DNA from: Antennarius striatus
Taxonomy: Eukaryota; Chordata; Actinopteri; Lophiiformes; Antennariidae
Direction of reading: 5' to 3'
NCBI RefSeq assembly: GCF_040054535.1
Contig: NC_090779.1
Coordinates: forward strand, 23,058,501 to 23,122,500
Length of the DNA: 64,000 nucleotides
Part shown: positions 43,796 to 53,825 of the stretch, piece after piece
Layout: each line of letters starts with the position of its first letter
Position numbering within the stretch: position 1 is the stretch's first letter
The notes under the pieces: model-generated
Seen by the model: the letters and a program-made list of their open reading frames with translations, nothing else
The model's database searches: none
Told to the model about the DNA's origin: nothing
Translations under genes and position numbers: made by a program

Positions 43796-45214
43796 GTACG
43801 TAAATACCCCCCAGGGAAGGTTTTTATTGGTGCACACCGATGATGATGATGATGAGGCTCTTTTAGGTAAATACCTTGACTTTAAAAAAAATAGGACCTC
43901 GAGATACCCCCAAACCCTCTAAATTATGGAAATAATTATTTTATCAACCAATAGACACGCAGACTTCACCTATGTTTAATTATATTAATATATATATAAG
44001 TTATGTAAACAACAATAAAGAATAAAAAGAAAGGCAAAAGTTAGAAGAACACCAGCTACGTCTCCCTGATGTTGTATCCATCCGCCCACACGTGGTAAAG
44101 AACGAGATCCGGTCTCACCTGATGTATCCATCCGCTGACAAGCGGTGGTGTCTCGAAGCGCGACTGGTGTGTCTCAGATTTTTGCTCGTACGTCAAAAAT
44201 CAGAAAAATGTGCAGAGCGACGACTCGGAACTCAAACGTCTCGTATATCGAGGTTCTCCTGTAATCATGAGCCCCTCCCCTGTAATCATAAGCTCCTCCC
44301 CCCTGCAGGATGAGCAGAGAGGAGGTTTATGGCCTGACCGTCCCGCTGGTCACCTGCTCCGTCGGGGACAAGCTGGGGAAGTCGGCCGGTAACGCCGTGT
44401 GGCTCAACAGGGACAGGACGTCGCCCTTTGACCTCTACCAGTTCTTCCTCCGGCAGCCGGACGCCAACGTGGAGAGGTGAGGGGGCGGGGCGAGCACGTC
44501 CATCGCCGTCATTTGCGTGGATGTCCCAGGAGCTCACGACCACTGTGTGGTCCTTCAGGTTCCTGAAGCTGTTCACCTTCCTGCCGCTGGCCGAGGTGGA
44601 GAAGCTGATGGAGCAGCAGAGGGAGGATCCAGGTCAACGCCGGGCGCACAAACGCCTCGCCGCGGAGGTCACCAAGCTGGTGCACGGAAAGGAGGGGCTG
44701 CAGGCGGCCAAGAGGTCAGGATGGGATTCTTGTGTGTGTCCATAAGATATCTCCAAAGCGACCTTTGACCTCCAGCGGAATCGGGACACAGGAAGTGACG
44801 TCCAATGCGGTTGCAGGTGCACCGAGGCGCTGTACCACAGCAGCCTGAACGCGCTGGCCGAGATGAGCGACCAGGAGCTGCAAGAGATCTTCAAGGAGGC
44901 GGCGTTCCACGAGCTGCTGCTGGAGCCGGGAACCACGGTGATGGACACCTGCCGGAGCGTCAGCGCCATCCCGGAAGGGCCCCAAGGGTACAACCCCCGC
45001 CCAATTCTGTAGCGACTGTTTCTGACGCGATGTTGAATTTTCGTGTGTGTGCAGGTTACAGATCGTCTTGGAGGGAGGGGTGCGGATCAACCACATGAGG
45101 TGCGACAAACCGGAGCAGGTGCTGGTCCCCCACATCCACATCTTGTCAAACGGGCTCTCGTTGCTCCGCGTGGGCAAGAGGAACTTCCACATCATCAAGT
45201 GGCTCCGCCTCTGA
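42999..45214 (+). CDS. yars2: Mitochondrial tyrosyl-tRNA synthetase (five exons)
   Basis: Class I aminoacyl-tRNA synthetase that charges mitochondrial tRNA-Tyr in the matrix. Joining 42999-43795, 44309-44476, 44559-44714, 44817-44987 and 45055-45214 gives 484 codons with stop (483 residues; the human protein is about 477). All introns are GT-AG and all four fall in phase 2. The Arg-rich, acid-poor N-terminus ([20 protein letters not shown]) looks like a mitochondrial presequence. The HIGH-type motif is LHVGN (His93) after [10 protein letters not shown], the tyrosine/tRNA pocket includes [10 protein letters not shown], and the KMSKS-type loop is KLGKS (287-291). The C-terminus carries the S4-like RNA-binding module ([23 protein letters not shown]). 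The second ATG at 43,008 (AACATGG) is an equally good start. The first 500 bases are strongly GC-rich. AATAAA at 45,483 probably ends the mRNA. Confidence 0.96.
44309..44476 (+). CDS. yars2: yars2 exon 2 (KMSKS loop)
   Basis: The acceptor CCCCCCTGCAG is followed by [35 protein letters not shown] and [13 protein letters not shown]. The donor is GTGAGG. Confidence 0.95.
44559..44714 (+). CDS. yars2: yars2 exon 3
   Basis: Encodes [20 protein letters not shown] to [21 protein letters not shown], the anticodon-side helical domain. The donor is GTCAGG. Confidence 0.95.
44817..44987 (+). CDS. yars2: yars2 exon 4
   Basis: Encodes [39 protein letters not shown] through [15 protein letters not shown]. 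The donor is GTACAA. Confidence 0.93.
45055..45214 (+). CDS. yars2: yars2 exon 5 (S4-like end)
   Basis: Encodes [20 protein letters not shown] to [13 protein letters not shown] and stop TGA at 45,212. Confidence 0.95.
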
Positions 45215-46930
45215 GGTTCTCTGCTTTCTCATTGGACCGGTTTAACTCGGGATGGGAAGGTAGGCGACCACCCCCCCCCCCTCCACAGCGAGGTCAGGTG
45301 TGGATGGACTCGGTGTGACCCCTGATACAGATATATATGTAAAGATATGTTGATCTCATATGGAGATGGTTGCCTGCAGACTTCCTGGACACTAGGGGGC
45401 AGCATTGCCCCGGTCACCAGGGCGGCGCTGCTACGCCACAGCCCTGCTGTGACCCCCGTAGGTAAATAATTGCACACGTTTAAATAAAATTGCCGCATTT
45501 CTCACGAACAGGTCTTCATTCTATTTTAAGCCGGGACGCTTTTCTGTCCATTTGAGGCGCTTTTTTCCCAACACCGGTTGTTTGTCTGCTCAGCGCCGGC
45601 CGGTGTAAACAGAACAGAAGTAAATATTGTGGATAGAGTTCCAAAGAAAGTTTGTGTTGCAGGTTCTAAACCTGTTTTATTGTCAATAGCAGATTATTTT
45701 CCTCCAGGTTAATTCAATATTCTTCCCGTTCTTCCAAATTTTCACTGAGGTGTGAGAAACTTTCGGGCCTCTTTGGGTCCCTTTTGCCCATTTTGTTTGG
45801 GTTGTTTTAGATTAGCACACGTCTGAATTTGGATATGTTCTGTCCCACTTCTGTCCATCTCTTTTTTTTTTTTTTATCCCTGGGGGGCCAGTGAGGACAG
45901 GGGGAGGTGGCGTTTGGTCACTTTAATTTACACATCTCTGCTCGACAGATCTGAAGTACGAAGTTACAAAAATGCACTTTTGGAAGATTGTAATTTTATT
46001 TTTATTTTTTATTTCTACATCAGGACGTCTCTAACAGAGGGTCCACCACACCTTGAAGCTTTGGCCTATGAATTTTCAGAATTGTCATGCCTCTTAAGGT
46101 GGAATTTTTTCCCAACGTTCAGTCTCCAAAATTGATTTGCTGAAATTCTCAGGCAGCCGTCTTTATATTTGTGTGCAAAAATGTATTATTGTATGATGTT
46201 GTTTTGACTTGTTAAAATGTATTTTGCTCATATTTGATTAAGTTTAATTAAAATTCTATGCAAAGGAAATCTTAAACCTAGCCAAGTTATTGGCCTGTTT
46301 TAGTCTTTATTACAAACACATTAAAAACATTTTTAAAAAATCTTTTGAGAAAGTCAACAGTTAAAATACATTAAACATCACATCCATAATAGGATATCAA
46401 AAAATAGCTTTTTACACCTGTGTAAATTCAGTGTATTTTTAAAAAGAGAGACAAAGCTTTATAAGAAGCACAAAATTTCTTAATTTCATTTCATACATTC
46501 ACTACACATTCATCTATTTTTTTTCTTTGTATACAACTATTCCACCACTTTTTCTTTTTTAACTTTTAAAACTGGAACGATAAAGCCACAGTTAAAAATG
46601 CTTACACAAATGATCTGACAAATTTTTAAAAATCAGAATTCATTTCTATGAAAATATAGCAAAATACCTTCAAACCTCCTGGGACTGAATTTTTGTACAG
46701 TTGTATTACACATACATTCTACTTTTAATATTGCAACTTGTCATGTCGAAGCTGAAACAGAAAACCTTTTTTTTTTTTTATGTTTTAAATTTAAAACCTG
46801 TTTTTGACAGTCAACATGTTAAGTACAATATACACATAATTATAAATTTAAAAAGTTTTCTTCTGTTAAAATTGTCAAACTTGAGCGCAGACGTCAACTC
46901 TGACACGCGTCAACTCCCCTGGTCCACCTT
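45215..46930. other. yars2 3' UTR and AT-rich intergenic DNA
   Basis: The yars2 3' UTR probably ends shortly after AATAAA (45,483-45,488). From 45,520 to 46,900 the sequence is AT-rich with several poly-T/A runs and no recognisable gene. Confidence 0.6.
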
Positions 46931-46939
46931 AAGCATAGT

Positions 46940-46970
46940 GGGCGGGCTTAAGCTCCTCAACCAATCAGCA
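46940..46970 (+). promoter_or_regulatory. cdkn1b proximal promoter: GC box and CCAAT box
   Basis: GGGCGGGC (46,940-46,947) and CCAATCAGCA (46,961-46,970) lie about 200 bases before the upstream ORF. Sp1 and NF-Y acting through such boxes are established regulators of the mammalian p27 promoter. The start site is not visible. Confidence 0.55.
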
Positions 46971-47155
46971 GCCGTCTTGGCGTTTAAATAGCTCTGTGTG
47001 TCAATCATCTCTCCTCCCCCCCCAGTCAAGCTGCACTCACCAGCCCAGCCACAGCTCTCGATCGCCATATTGGGTCCTGAGCAGCGCTGCCTGCCGTTCC
47101 TCTCGCCGCGGCTGGATTTGACAGACGTCCCCGGGTTCCGGTGCACTTTGTTCGG

Positions 47156-47224
47156 ATGAAACCACCGACGGACACCGCGGCTGTTACCGTTACCGCCCCG
47201 CCGCTAGACGCCCGCATGGCATAA
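47156..47224 (+). CDS. Upstream ORF in the cdkn1b leader
   Basis: ATG at 47,156 opens 22 codons (MKPPTDTAAVTV.. ending ARMA) and stops at TAA 47,222, 230 bases before the p27 ATG. The human CDKN1B 5' UTR also contains a short uORF that tunes p27 translation. Whether this one is homologous cannot be judged without alignment. Confidence 0.5.
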   Translation: MKPPTDTAAVTVTAPPLDARMA

Positions 47225-47280
47225 GTCGGTTTTTACGCCACTTAACGGAGCTAAACTCGAGGAGATAACCGTTGTTGTTG

Positions 47281-47455
47281 TTTTTTTTTTTTTTTGGTTG
47301 TTGTTGTTGTTGTTGTTGCTTTTTTTTTTTTTTTTTTTTTTTTTAAAGGTTTTTTTTTTTTTTTTCCCCCGTGGAAAAAAACCCGAACAACCTGGACGTT
47401 GTTGGCTGTTGGAAGAATTTATCTCGGGGGGTAAAAAAAAAAAAAAAAAAAAAAA
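47281..47455 (+). promoter_or_regulatory. U-tracts and A-tract in the cdkn1b 5' leader
   Basis: T15 (47,281-47,295), a GTT repeat, T25 (47,320-47,344) and T16 (47,350-47,365) are followed by A23 (47,433-47,455) whose last A is the A of the start codon. Mammalian p27 leaders also contain a U-rich element bound by HuR and PTB. Here the U-tracts could pair with the A-tract at the AUG. Confidence 0.6.
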
Positions 47456-47881
47456 TGTCAGACGTTCGACTCTCGAACGGGAGCCCCACGCTGGAGCGGA
47501 CGGACCCGCGGGTGTCGGACCACCCGAAGCCGTCCGCCTGCCGGAGCCTCTTCGCCGTGGACCACGACGAGCTGAAGCGGGATTTAAAGGGACACCTCCG
47601 GGAGATGGAGGAGGCAGCCTCCGCCAAGTGGGGCTTCGACTTCGCCCACCACACGCCGCTGGCCAACGGCAGGTTCGAGTGGGAATTAGTGGATTGCGAG
47701 AGCGTTCCGGATTTCTACGGCGGGCAGAAGGGCGTCTGCCCCCCCGGGAATAACAATGTGGATCTTAACGGGAACCATAGCTGTGCGGTGGACGCTCCGG
47801 GCGGGGGCAGCGGCAGGTCGGACGGCCCCACCGGCTGCTCGGAGCAGTGCGCCGGCCTGAGGAAGCGACCTGCGTGTCCCG
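47455..47881 (+). CDS. cdkn1b: cdkn1b coding exon 1
   Basis: Encodes residues 1-142, the whole kinase-inhibitory domain. It ends RKRPACP with donor GTAGGA. Confidence 0.96.
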
Positions 47882-48145
47882 GTAGGACAGCTAATCCCTC
47901 GGCTGTGTCTGAAAGGGAGGCCGGACCGGGACCGGTCGTCTCTGTTGGGGGGGTTGGGGGGCAGGGGGGGGTCTGTGGGGCTCGGATCGCGTGGATTTGT
48001 CGCTAACTCTCCCTGCTTGTCCTCCGCAGACCCCACGGCCCAGAATAAGAGGTCACACACCGGCCCGGAGGAGGTCAGCTGTCCGGGCGTGGGCCGCTCC
48101 GTGGAACACACGCCCAGAAAGAGCAGCCCCAAGAGGCAGACGTGA
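47455..48145 (+). CDS. cdkn1b: Cyclin-dependent kinase inhibitor 1B, p27Kip1 (two coding exons)
   Basis: Nuclear inhibitor of cyclin E/A-CDK2 that enforces G1 arrest. Exons 47455-47881 and 48030-48145 join in phase 1 to 181 codons (180 residues; human 198). Visible p27 signatures are MSDVRLSNGSP with Ser10, the cyclin-binding RSLF (30-33), the CDK-binding KWGFDF (58-63) and DFY (Tyr88), the EQCAGLRKRP nuclear-localisation segment, the Skp2 phosphodegron VEHTPRK (Thr170, human Thr187), and the C-terminal KRQT (human Thr198). Differences from human are the second tyrosine (Tyr89) replaced by Gly and the Akt-site threonine of RKRPAT replaced by Cys. The middle is shortened and Gly-rich. The ATG is chosen because MSxVRxSNGSP is the family N-terminus; the frame stays open upstream through the A-tract. 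Confidence 0.97.
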
Positions 48146-48148
48146 ACG
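48030..48148 (+). CDS. cdkn1b: cdkn1b coding exon 2
   Basis: The acceptor TCCTCCGCAG ends at 48,029. It encodes DPTAQNKRSHTGPEEV to PKRQT and stop TGA (48,143-48,145). A donor GTGAGA begins at 48,149, three bases after the stop, as in the three-exon mammalian gene. Confidence 0.92.
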
Positions 48149-48313
48149 GTGAGAGAGGGGGGGTAGGGAAGGGTTTAGAACACACTGGGACACCCCCCCC
48201 ACACACCCAACACCACCACCACCACACACACCCTAAACCCCCCCATCAGAGTTGAAGAGTCCAAGTTTAAAGAGTCCAGTCAGGATGGGAAAACTGTTTA
48301 ATTCTGATGACAG

Positions 48314-48376
<63 letters not shown>

Positions 48377-48719
48377 GGTGTGTGTGTGTGTGTGAAGGTG
48401 TGGGCCCATTCATGTAGTAGTAGTGAGTGTAGTAGTGTGTGTGACAGCTGGAGGGGGAGGGGGGATCACTAGAGCTCTTTCAGTTGTGTTTTTTGGACTT
48501 AAGTTGTTGTGATGCAGGAGGAGGAGGTGGTGTGGGGGGAGTTCGAGTTGGGGGGGAGTTTGGGTTGGGGGGGGGGAGTTGCAGGAGGAGCGGGCTCCAC
48601 GCTGACGCCTCCCGCGGCTCCTGCAGGAGGATCGACTGTAAACAAGCAGCTGAACAACAGTGTAGTAGTAACACGTCAGCAGCCACTGCCCTCAGAGCAG
48701 CGACGGGAAGGGGCTGGTC

Positions 48720-48763
<44 letters not shown>

Positions 48764-49090
48764 TGTGTGTGTGAGTGTGTGTGCTGCTCACTAATGTTAC
48801 GACACATCTGTCTCCACCAGTGGAGAGTGCAAAAGAGCCGTGCAGGACGAGGAGCAGCGGCTCCCGGTTGGGAATGCGTTCACCGGAGTGCTGTTAGTTC
48901 ATAGACCTACAGGAGGTTTCTTTTGTTTTTTTTTAAGGGAGGGGCCAGTATTTGTGGGGTTAAATAAAACACAACTGGACACATTTCATCCATTAGGTTT
49001 GACTTTGTGTGTCTTTTAGAAATGAGTCCAGTTGTTTGCTTTTAAACCTTATGAGAACCTGGAATATTTACGACACACTGAGTCGGAAGA

Positions 49091-49128
<38 letters not shown>

Positions 49129-49363
49129 CATTTTATGTTTTTGTTTTATGCTGAAAAAACTTTATGCTGGAAAAAAAAAAAGTCCCATAAAAAAACTTTA
49201 TGATGCATGAAAGAAAATTCATGAGACCACTGAGAAGACAGAATTACATTCACAAGGATTTTTTTTTTAAACTTAATCCTGCACACATTTAAACTTTAAT
49301 TTAATTTTTTTTTAATCCCTGAAATAACATTTTTTCATTCTCCCCCCACCCCACCCCCTACAG
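48149..49363 (+). other. cdkn1b intron 2 with (GT)n arrays
   Basis: 1.2-kb intron downstream of the stop codon. It contains GT microsatellites at 48,317-48,375, 48,723-48,775 and 49,094-49,123, and C-tracts near 48,194. Open frames here are Cys-Val repeat artefacts. Confidence 0.7.
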
Positions 49364-49588
49364 AGCCGGAGATGCTTCCCTCCCTCGACGTGGGGAAACC
49401 TCAGTGTTGGCTGACTTTTGGAAGAGGAACTCTGCAGCACCAGAAACATATCAGCCCCCCCCCCTCCCCCGGCGACGGGAGGAGGAGGGTGGGTGGGGGG
49501 GGACGCTGTTGAAGCACTGAATAGAAACACTAAAGTTGTGGCACTCGATTTAAAAGAAAAAAAAAGTTACCGCCTCTGAAAGCAGCGG

Positions 49589-49596
49589 ATGTAGCA
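49589..49596 (+). promoter_or_regulatory. miR-221/222 seed site 1 in cdkn1b 3' UTR
   Basis: ATGTAGCA is an 8mer complement of the miR-221/222 seed. It sits in GCGGATGTAGCAGCGTGCAA, aligned to the known first human site. Confidence 0.85.
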
Positions 49597-49642
49597 GCGT
49601 GCAATTAGGTTTGATTTCCTTTGTGTTTTTTTACTACCTGTG

Positions 49643-49650
49643 TGTAAATA
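49643..49650 (+). promoter_or_regulatory. Pumilio response element in cdkn1b 3' UTR
   Basis: TGTAAATA is an exact PUM1/2 recognition word. It lies between the two miR-221/222 sites, where human p27 has TGTATATA. Confidence 0.8.
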
Positions 49651-49676
49651 AATCTACATATTATATTTCTCTCCAT

Positions 49677-49684
49677 ATGTAGCA
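49677..49684 (+). promoter_or_regulatory. miR-221/222 seed site 2 in cdkn1b 3' UTR
   Basis: ATGTAGCA within ATATGTAGCACATAAACA, matching the second human site including its flank. Confidence 0.85.
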
Positions 49685-50789
49685 CATAAACATTATGATT
49701 TGAACACAAATCCTTTATGTAAAAAAAAAAAAAAAAAAAGAGGAAAAAAAAAAAGGTGTGAATTTTTTTGATTTGACTTGAAGAATTTGCAGTGTAGTTT
49801 TTTATACGTGTTTTCCAAAATGCTGTTGGTGTTGTTTTTCGGAGAGGCGGCGTGAACTGAGACGCTTCGACAAAAAAAAAAAAAAAAAACACATGGGAAA
49901 AGAATCATGGTGGAATCTTTGCTCCTTTTGTCTTCCTCGGCGACGAAGAACGGTACAAACGCAGCTCGTCGGTTGTTGTTGTTGTTGTTTTTTTTTATTT
50001 TATTTTTTTAATCATCGATCTCTCCGGTGGAATCATCAGCCAGGAATTCCCACTTGGAATTCCTTCACTTTCATCCCATATTTTTTCTTGCAATTTTGGA
50101 ATATTTTTTAAAAATATTTTTGTGATCATTTCTCCTGCACAGCTGCATGTTTGAGTTCCTCCGGAGTCGAGGTTCTCAAATATTGAAGGACAAACTGCAC
50201 AGGTTGTAAAGTCATCCTCTTCCTCGGCTCCGTCAGACAGAAAGAGGTTTTCTTCCCCACGAATCCAAACACACAGTCGCTTCACCTGCGCTTCTGAAAC
50301 CGACTTCACATAGTCTGACTTTGTGATGACCTTGACTAAAATATTTTGTGTATTTTTCTACTTTTTTTTTACCCATCAGCCTGCTGAGGATGCGAGCGCT
50401 GGCTTTTTTTTTTTCTTTCTTTTTTTTCTGAAGCGTTGGTTCATCCAGACGGAGAGAAAACGTCTGGTCTCAGAAACGCAGTCGCCGCCTGTGTATTTGC
50501 GTAAATTCTTTTTTTTTTTTTTTTTTTTAAATGTACTTATGTAAATAATTTTGTAAAAACACTGAGAAATTATACTAACTTATTTATGTCCAGCTTTTTT
50601 TATGTAGAACAAAAAAAATGGGTTTTTGATTACGGTTATCCAAAGTGGCATTTACTTTATTATAATTGTCTTATTTTGTAAAAACATATTTTTGGTAGAT
50701 TTTTTTTTTTTTCTTATAAGGGTGCAAACTGAGCCTGAAATATTTGATGTGCATTTTGTAATGTGTGGTTATAAAATGTGTTGCAATCA

Positions 50790-50795
50790 ATTAAA
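50790..50795 (+). terminator. cdkn1b poly(A) signal (ATTAAA)
   Basis: AATCAATTAAAAG corresponds to human AATCAATAAAG at the 3' end of CDKN1B. The signal has shifted to the common variant ATTAAA. Confidence 0.65.
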
Positions 50796-50827
50796 AGAGG
50801 AAATTAAATCTGTTTTAACTCCTGGAT

Positions 50828-50829
<2 letters not shown>

Positions 50830-50861
<32 letters not shown>
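50830..50861. repeat. (CA)n microsatellite
   Basis: About 16 CA units just after the probable cdkn1b 3' end. Confidence 0.95.
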
Positions 50862-50862
<1 letters not shown>

Positions 50863-53375
50863 AGAGCAGCAGTCGTCAGCTGTATTAAAGATTGGCGCTT
50901 TGGTCAGCCAATGAGAAGCAGAGGATGGAAGGCAGGTTGTTTGTTGCAGCCAATAATATAAAGTCTTTTATCACTGGAGCCTCAAAAAACTGGTTTGAGT
51001 TTAAAATGCAAAAAGTTGCTTTTTGATATCCAAGAAAATTTTATATTAAAATGTTATTAATGCAAAAACAAGGGCTGTGAATGAATTCTTAAATTTCTGA
51101 TATTTAGATGATTTAATTTTTTTTTTAATGTACCATTGACATTCCCAAAACAATTTAACTTAGGAAGTGTGTTCTGTTTTATTTAAACCGGAAATTTAAG
51201 AAAAAATTAAGGCTAATATATTAGAATACATTTCCTTTATTTTTTACGTTTAAAAAGATTTAGTATTTCCATAAATCTTAAAATTTATTTAATCTCCTCT
51301 AAAGCAGTGTGTAATTTTCCTGTTATTTTAATTTCATGTTTAAAAGTTTCTCATTGCTGCCTGTCTCCATTGGCTCCTCTCTGACCTTTGACCTCCTCTG
51401 TTTCTACGGCGACGCCTCTGCTGTAAAACCAATGACAGGTTTCGCTGCTTGTCTTCCTGCTTCCTCCTCCGACACAGGAAGACACCTGCAGCTCTTTAAA
51501 GATGTGTGTGTGTGTGTGTGTGTGTCGGGGTGGGGGTGTCCTGAAGTGTGCAGGTGGGTAACCTCGGCGGAGCCGCCCTCCCCCACCCTGAACCCGGCCC
51601 ATTGTCCCCCTGTGAGGGTCTTTGTGTGGGGGGCCATTGTGAGCACCGGGGGCCGACCACTGTTGTGTCTGGGGCTCCTCTGCTCAGACAAAGGGCCGTC
51701 TACCAGCCCCCGCCCCACCCAAAAAGCAGACTGACTGACTGACTGAGTGTCTGACTTACTGACTGTGTGACGGCTGATTGATTGGACGAAGGCAGAGGAG
51801 GCGAAAGCGTTTCGTCCAATCAGGAGTGACCAGCATGACAAATTTTTAAAAAATTCAAAAATGAAAAAACAAAACAAAAAAACTCTGTAATTTATTAAAA
51901 ATGTCATTTAAAAAAATAATTTTGATGTAAAAAAAATATTTTTGAAAAAATTAAAAATTGTTCTTTTGAATTCATTTTTAATCATTTTATGTAATTTTAA
52001 CAATTTCAGCATTTTTATAAAAAAAATAATTGAAATGGATTATTTTTTGTGTTTCCCACAGAACAATTAAAAAGATCAGTAGGGGGAGTGTGTGTGTGTT
52101 TGTGTGTGTGTGTGGGGGGGGTAAAATAATTAATGAAGTGAATCGACTGGTCTAACCAGCACACCTTGAATGAAAACACACATCATGAGTATTCAGAAAG
52201 TCGATGTGGGGGGAATTTTGGCAGCATTTAATTCAACATAGGGGTTGGGTGTGTGTGTGTGTGTGGGGGGGGGGGTCACTTTCTCCTATACTTTAATATC
52301 CTGCTGATGTGATTAAGCCTATGCAAATACAAGTTGATTTATAGACGTAGAGACGACACACTCCGTAGTGGGACACTGTCAACAACCTGTCGACACACTG
52401 ATGTAATAACTGATCGATAATTAGACAGAATATTCATGATGTGTTTGAAGTGCGTCAAAAGTTTCAGCTGAATTCTGAACTCTACATTTCACATTCTCTG
52501 TTTTGTGTTTGCATTCTTTTCTCGTTCATCTCAGGGCGTCCACTCAGCGTCCAAACGCCGTCGACGATCTGAGCGTGACCCCGGGATGGGATTCTCCAGA
52601 GGTCACGCCAGACCCGCGATGATGCAACAGTCTCTCTCCTTGCATAATAAGAAAAAAACAAAAACACAAGCCTTCGTCTACTGCAGCAGGAATGTCCCTG
52701 AAAGCATTCCTGCAACACTCCATCACCGCCACCCAAACAAAAACCACAGCGAACTCGAGGAAATTCCAGCGCACCGCTCCATCGCAGGCGTGGAGGCCCG
52801 TCGGCCGGCGTCTCTCTGCGACGTCCCACTTGTGCCAAGAATTCACATTTCCTCTCTGGATCAACAGAGGCAGGTTATCTCTTCCTGTTCGCCGCCGTCG
52901 GTACTCAATATAAAGTCACAAGTTCCTCCCTGAGCTTCCTGCCCAGACCACAACCCACGTCATCGGGCTGTTCCCTCCAGCGCCCCCCCCCCCTCCAGTT
53001 CTCAAGAAGAAGAAGAAGAAGAAGAAGAAGAAGAAGAAAGCAAGTGCCCACAAACAAACACCTAACATGCCCCACCCCCCCACCCCCCAAACAGGCTGAG
53101 GGGCGGGGTTTAAGTTCAGCTGCATCACGATTTCATCGAATGTTGAGCTGCGAGGTTCCTCAAACTGTGAAGACAGTAGGGGAGGGGGGGGGGGGACGCT
53201 GCAGAGCATCCAATGACAGATGTGCAGATGTGGAGGGGAGAAAAAAGGGGGGTGGGTGGGAGGTAGGGTGTGGAGGTGGTGGGGGGGGGTCACAATAATG
53301 GTCATTAAAGCGGAGCACCTGCAGCCGATCAAAGAGCTTTTATCAATGGAAATCTGCTGAAGAACGCAGAGCTGG
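50862..53375. other. Gene-free stretch downstream of cdkn1b
   Basis: AT-rich at 51,000-51,330 and 51,840-52,060. It holds short GT runs near 51,504, 52,089 and 52,250, each followed by G-tracts, a canonical DR1 at 51,382, and a (GAA)n run at 53,006-53,038. No exon was recognised. Confidence 0.5.
51382..51394 (-). promoter_or_regulatory. Canonical DR1 / PPRE-type element
   Basis: TGACCTTTGACCT is AGGTCA A AGGTCA on the minus strand, the consensus PPAR response core. It is about 570 bases beyond the cdkn1b 3' end. Function is inferred from the word alone. Confidence 0.45.
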
Positions 53376-53380
53376 AGACG

Positions 53381-53455
53381 CCCCCCCCCCCCCCCCCCCC
53401 TCTCACTCTCTCTCTCTCTCTCCCCCCCCCCCCCCCCCCTCTCTCCCTCCCTCCT
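53381..53455. repeat. Pyrimidine tract C(n)-(CT)n-C(n)-(CT)n
   Basis: A nearly uninterrupted 75-base polypyrimidine strand made of two long C-runs around a CT repeat. It is a candidate for H-DNA or i-motif and a likely sequencing trouble spot. Confidence 0.9.
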
Positions 53456-53574
53456 GCCCGGCGGACGCTACCTGCTCCACTAATCCCATCAGGAATGTTC
53501 AAGGATGCTTCCAGCAGGAACATCTGTGCGGAGCAGAGAGACATTATTTCCTGTCTTGGTCTTTTATTGTCAGC

Positions 53575-53732
53575 CGCCCCCCAGCCCCAGCCCAAGCCCC
53601 AGCCCAAGCCCCAGCCCCAGCCCCAGCCCCAGCCCCAGCCCCAGCCCCAGCCCCAGCCCCAGCCCCAGCCCCAGCCCCAGCCCCAGCCCCAGCCCCAGCC
53701 CCAGCCCCAGCCCCAGCCCCAGCCCCAGCCCC
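53575..53732. repeat. (CAGCCC)n hexanucleotide array
   Basis: About 25 copies of CAGCCC with two AAG variants at the left. The minus strand is (GGGCTG)n and can form G-quadruplexes. Frames read Pro-Gln / Pro-Ser or, in reverse, Trp-Gly repeats. Confidence 0.97.
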
Positions 53733-53825
53733 AACCTCCTCTCCTTTTCATTAAATACTGTAATTGAATTTGAGAGGGGGGGGGGGGCTTACCCCAACCC
53801 ACCTAACTTATATCTTTCCAATACT

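Larger units (their letters stand above)
49364..50815 (+). other. cdkn1b: cdkn1b 3' UTR exon
   Basis: A strong acceptor (C-tract ending CCTACAG at 49,363) opens an exon matching the remembered human CDKN1B 3' UTR in several blocks: GGATGTAGCA..GCAATTAGGT, ACTACCTGTGT, TATGTAGCACATAAAC, GTAAAAACACTGAGAAATTA, TACTAACTTATTTATGT, and CCAAAGTGGCAT. It probably ends after ATTAAA at 50,790-50,795, at the place of the human AATAAA. Confidence 0.85.

Noticed and set aside
43127..43843. 238-codon plus-strand and 214-codon minus-strand frames over yars2 exon 1
   Set aside because: Shadow frames of the GC-rich first yars2 exon; no motif of their own.
47371..47454. In-frame upstream start extending p27 by 28 residues
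   Set aside because: The extension is a translation of the A-tract (poly-Lys), and the family N-terminus begins at MSDVRLSNGSP.
53329..53802. 157-codon minus-strand Trp-Gly repeat frame, and the Pro-Gln / Pro-Ser frames opposite
   Set aside because: Direct translation of the (CAGCCC)n hexamer array; no flanking domain.
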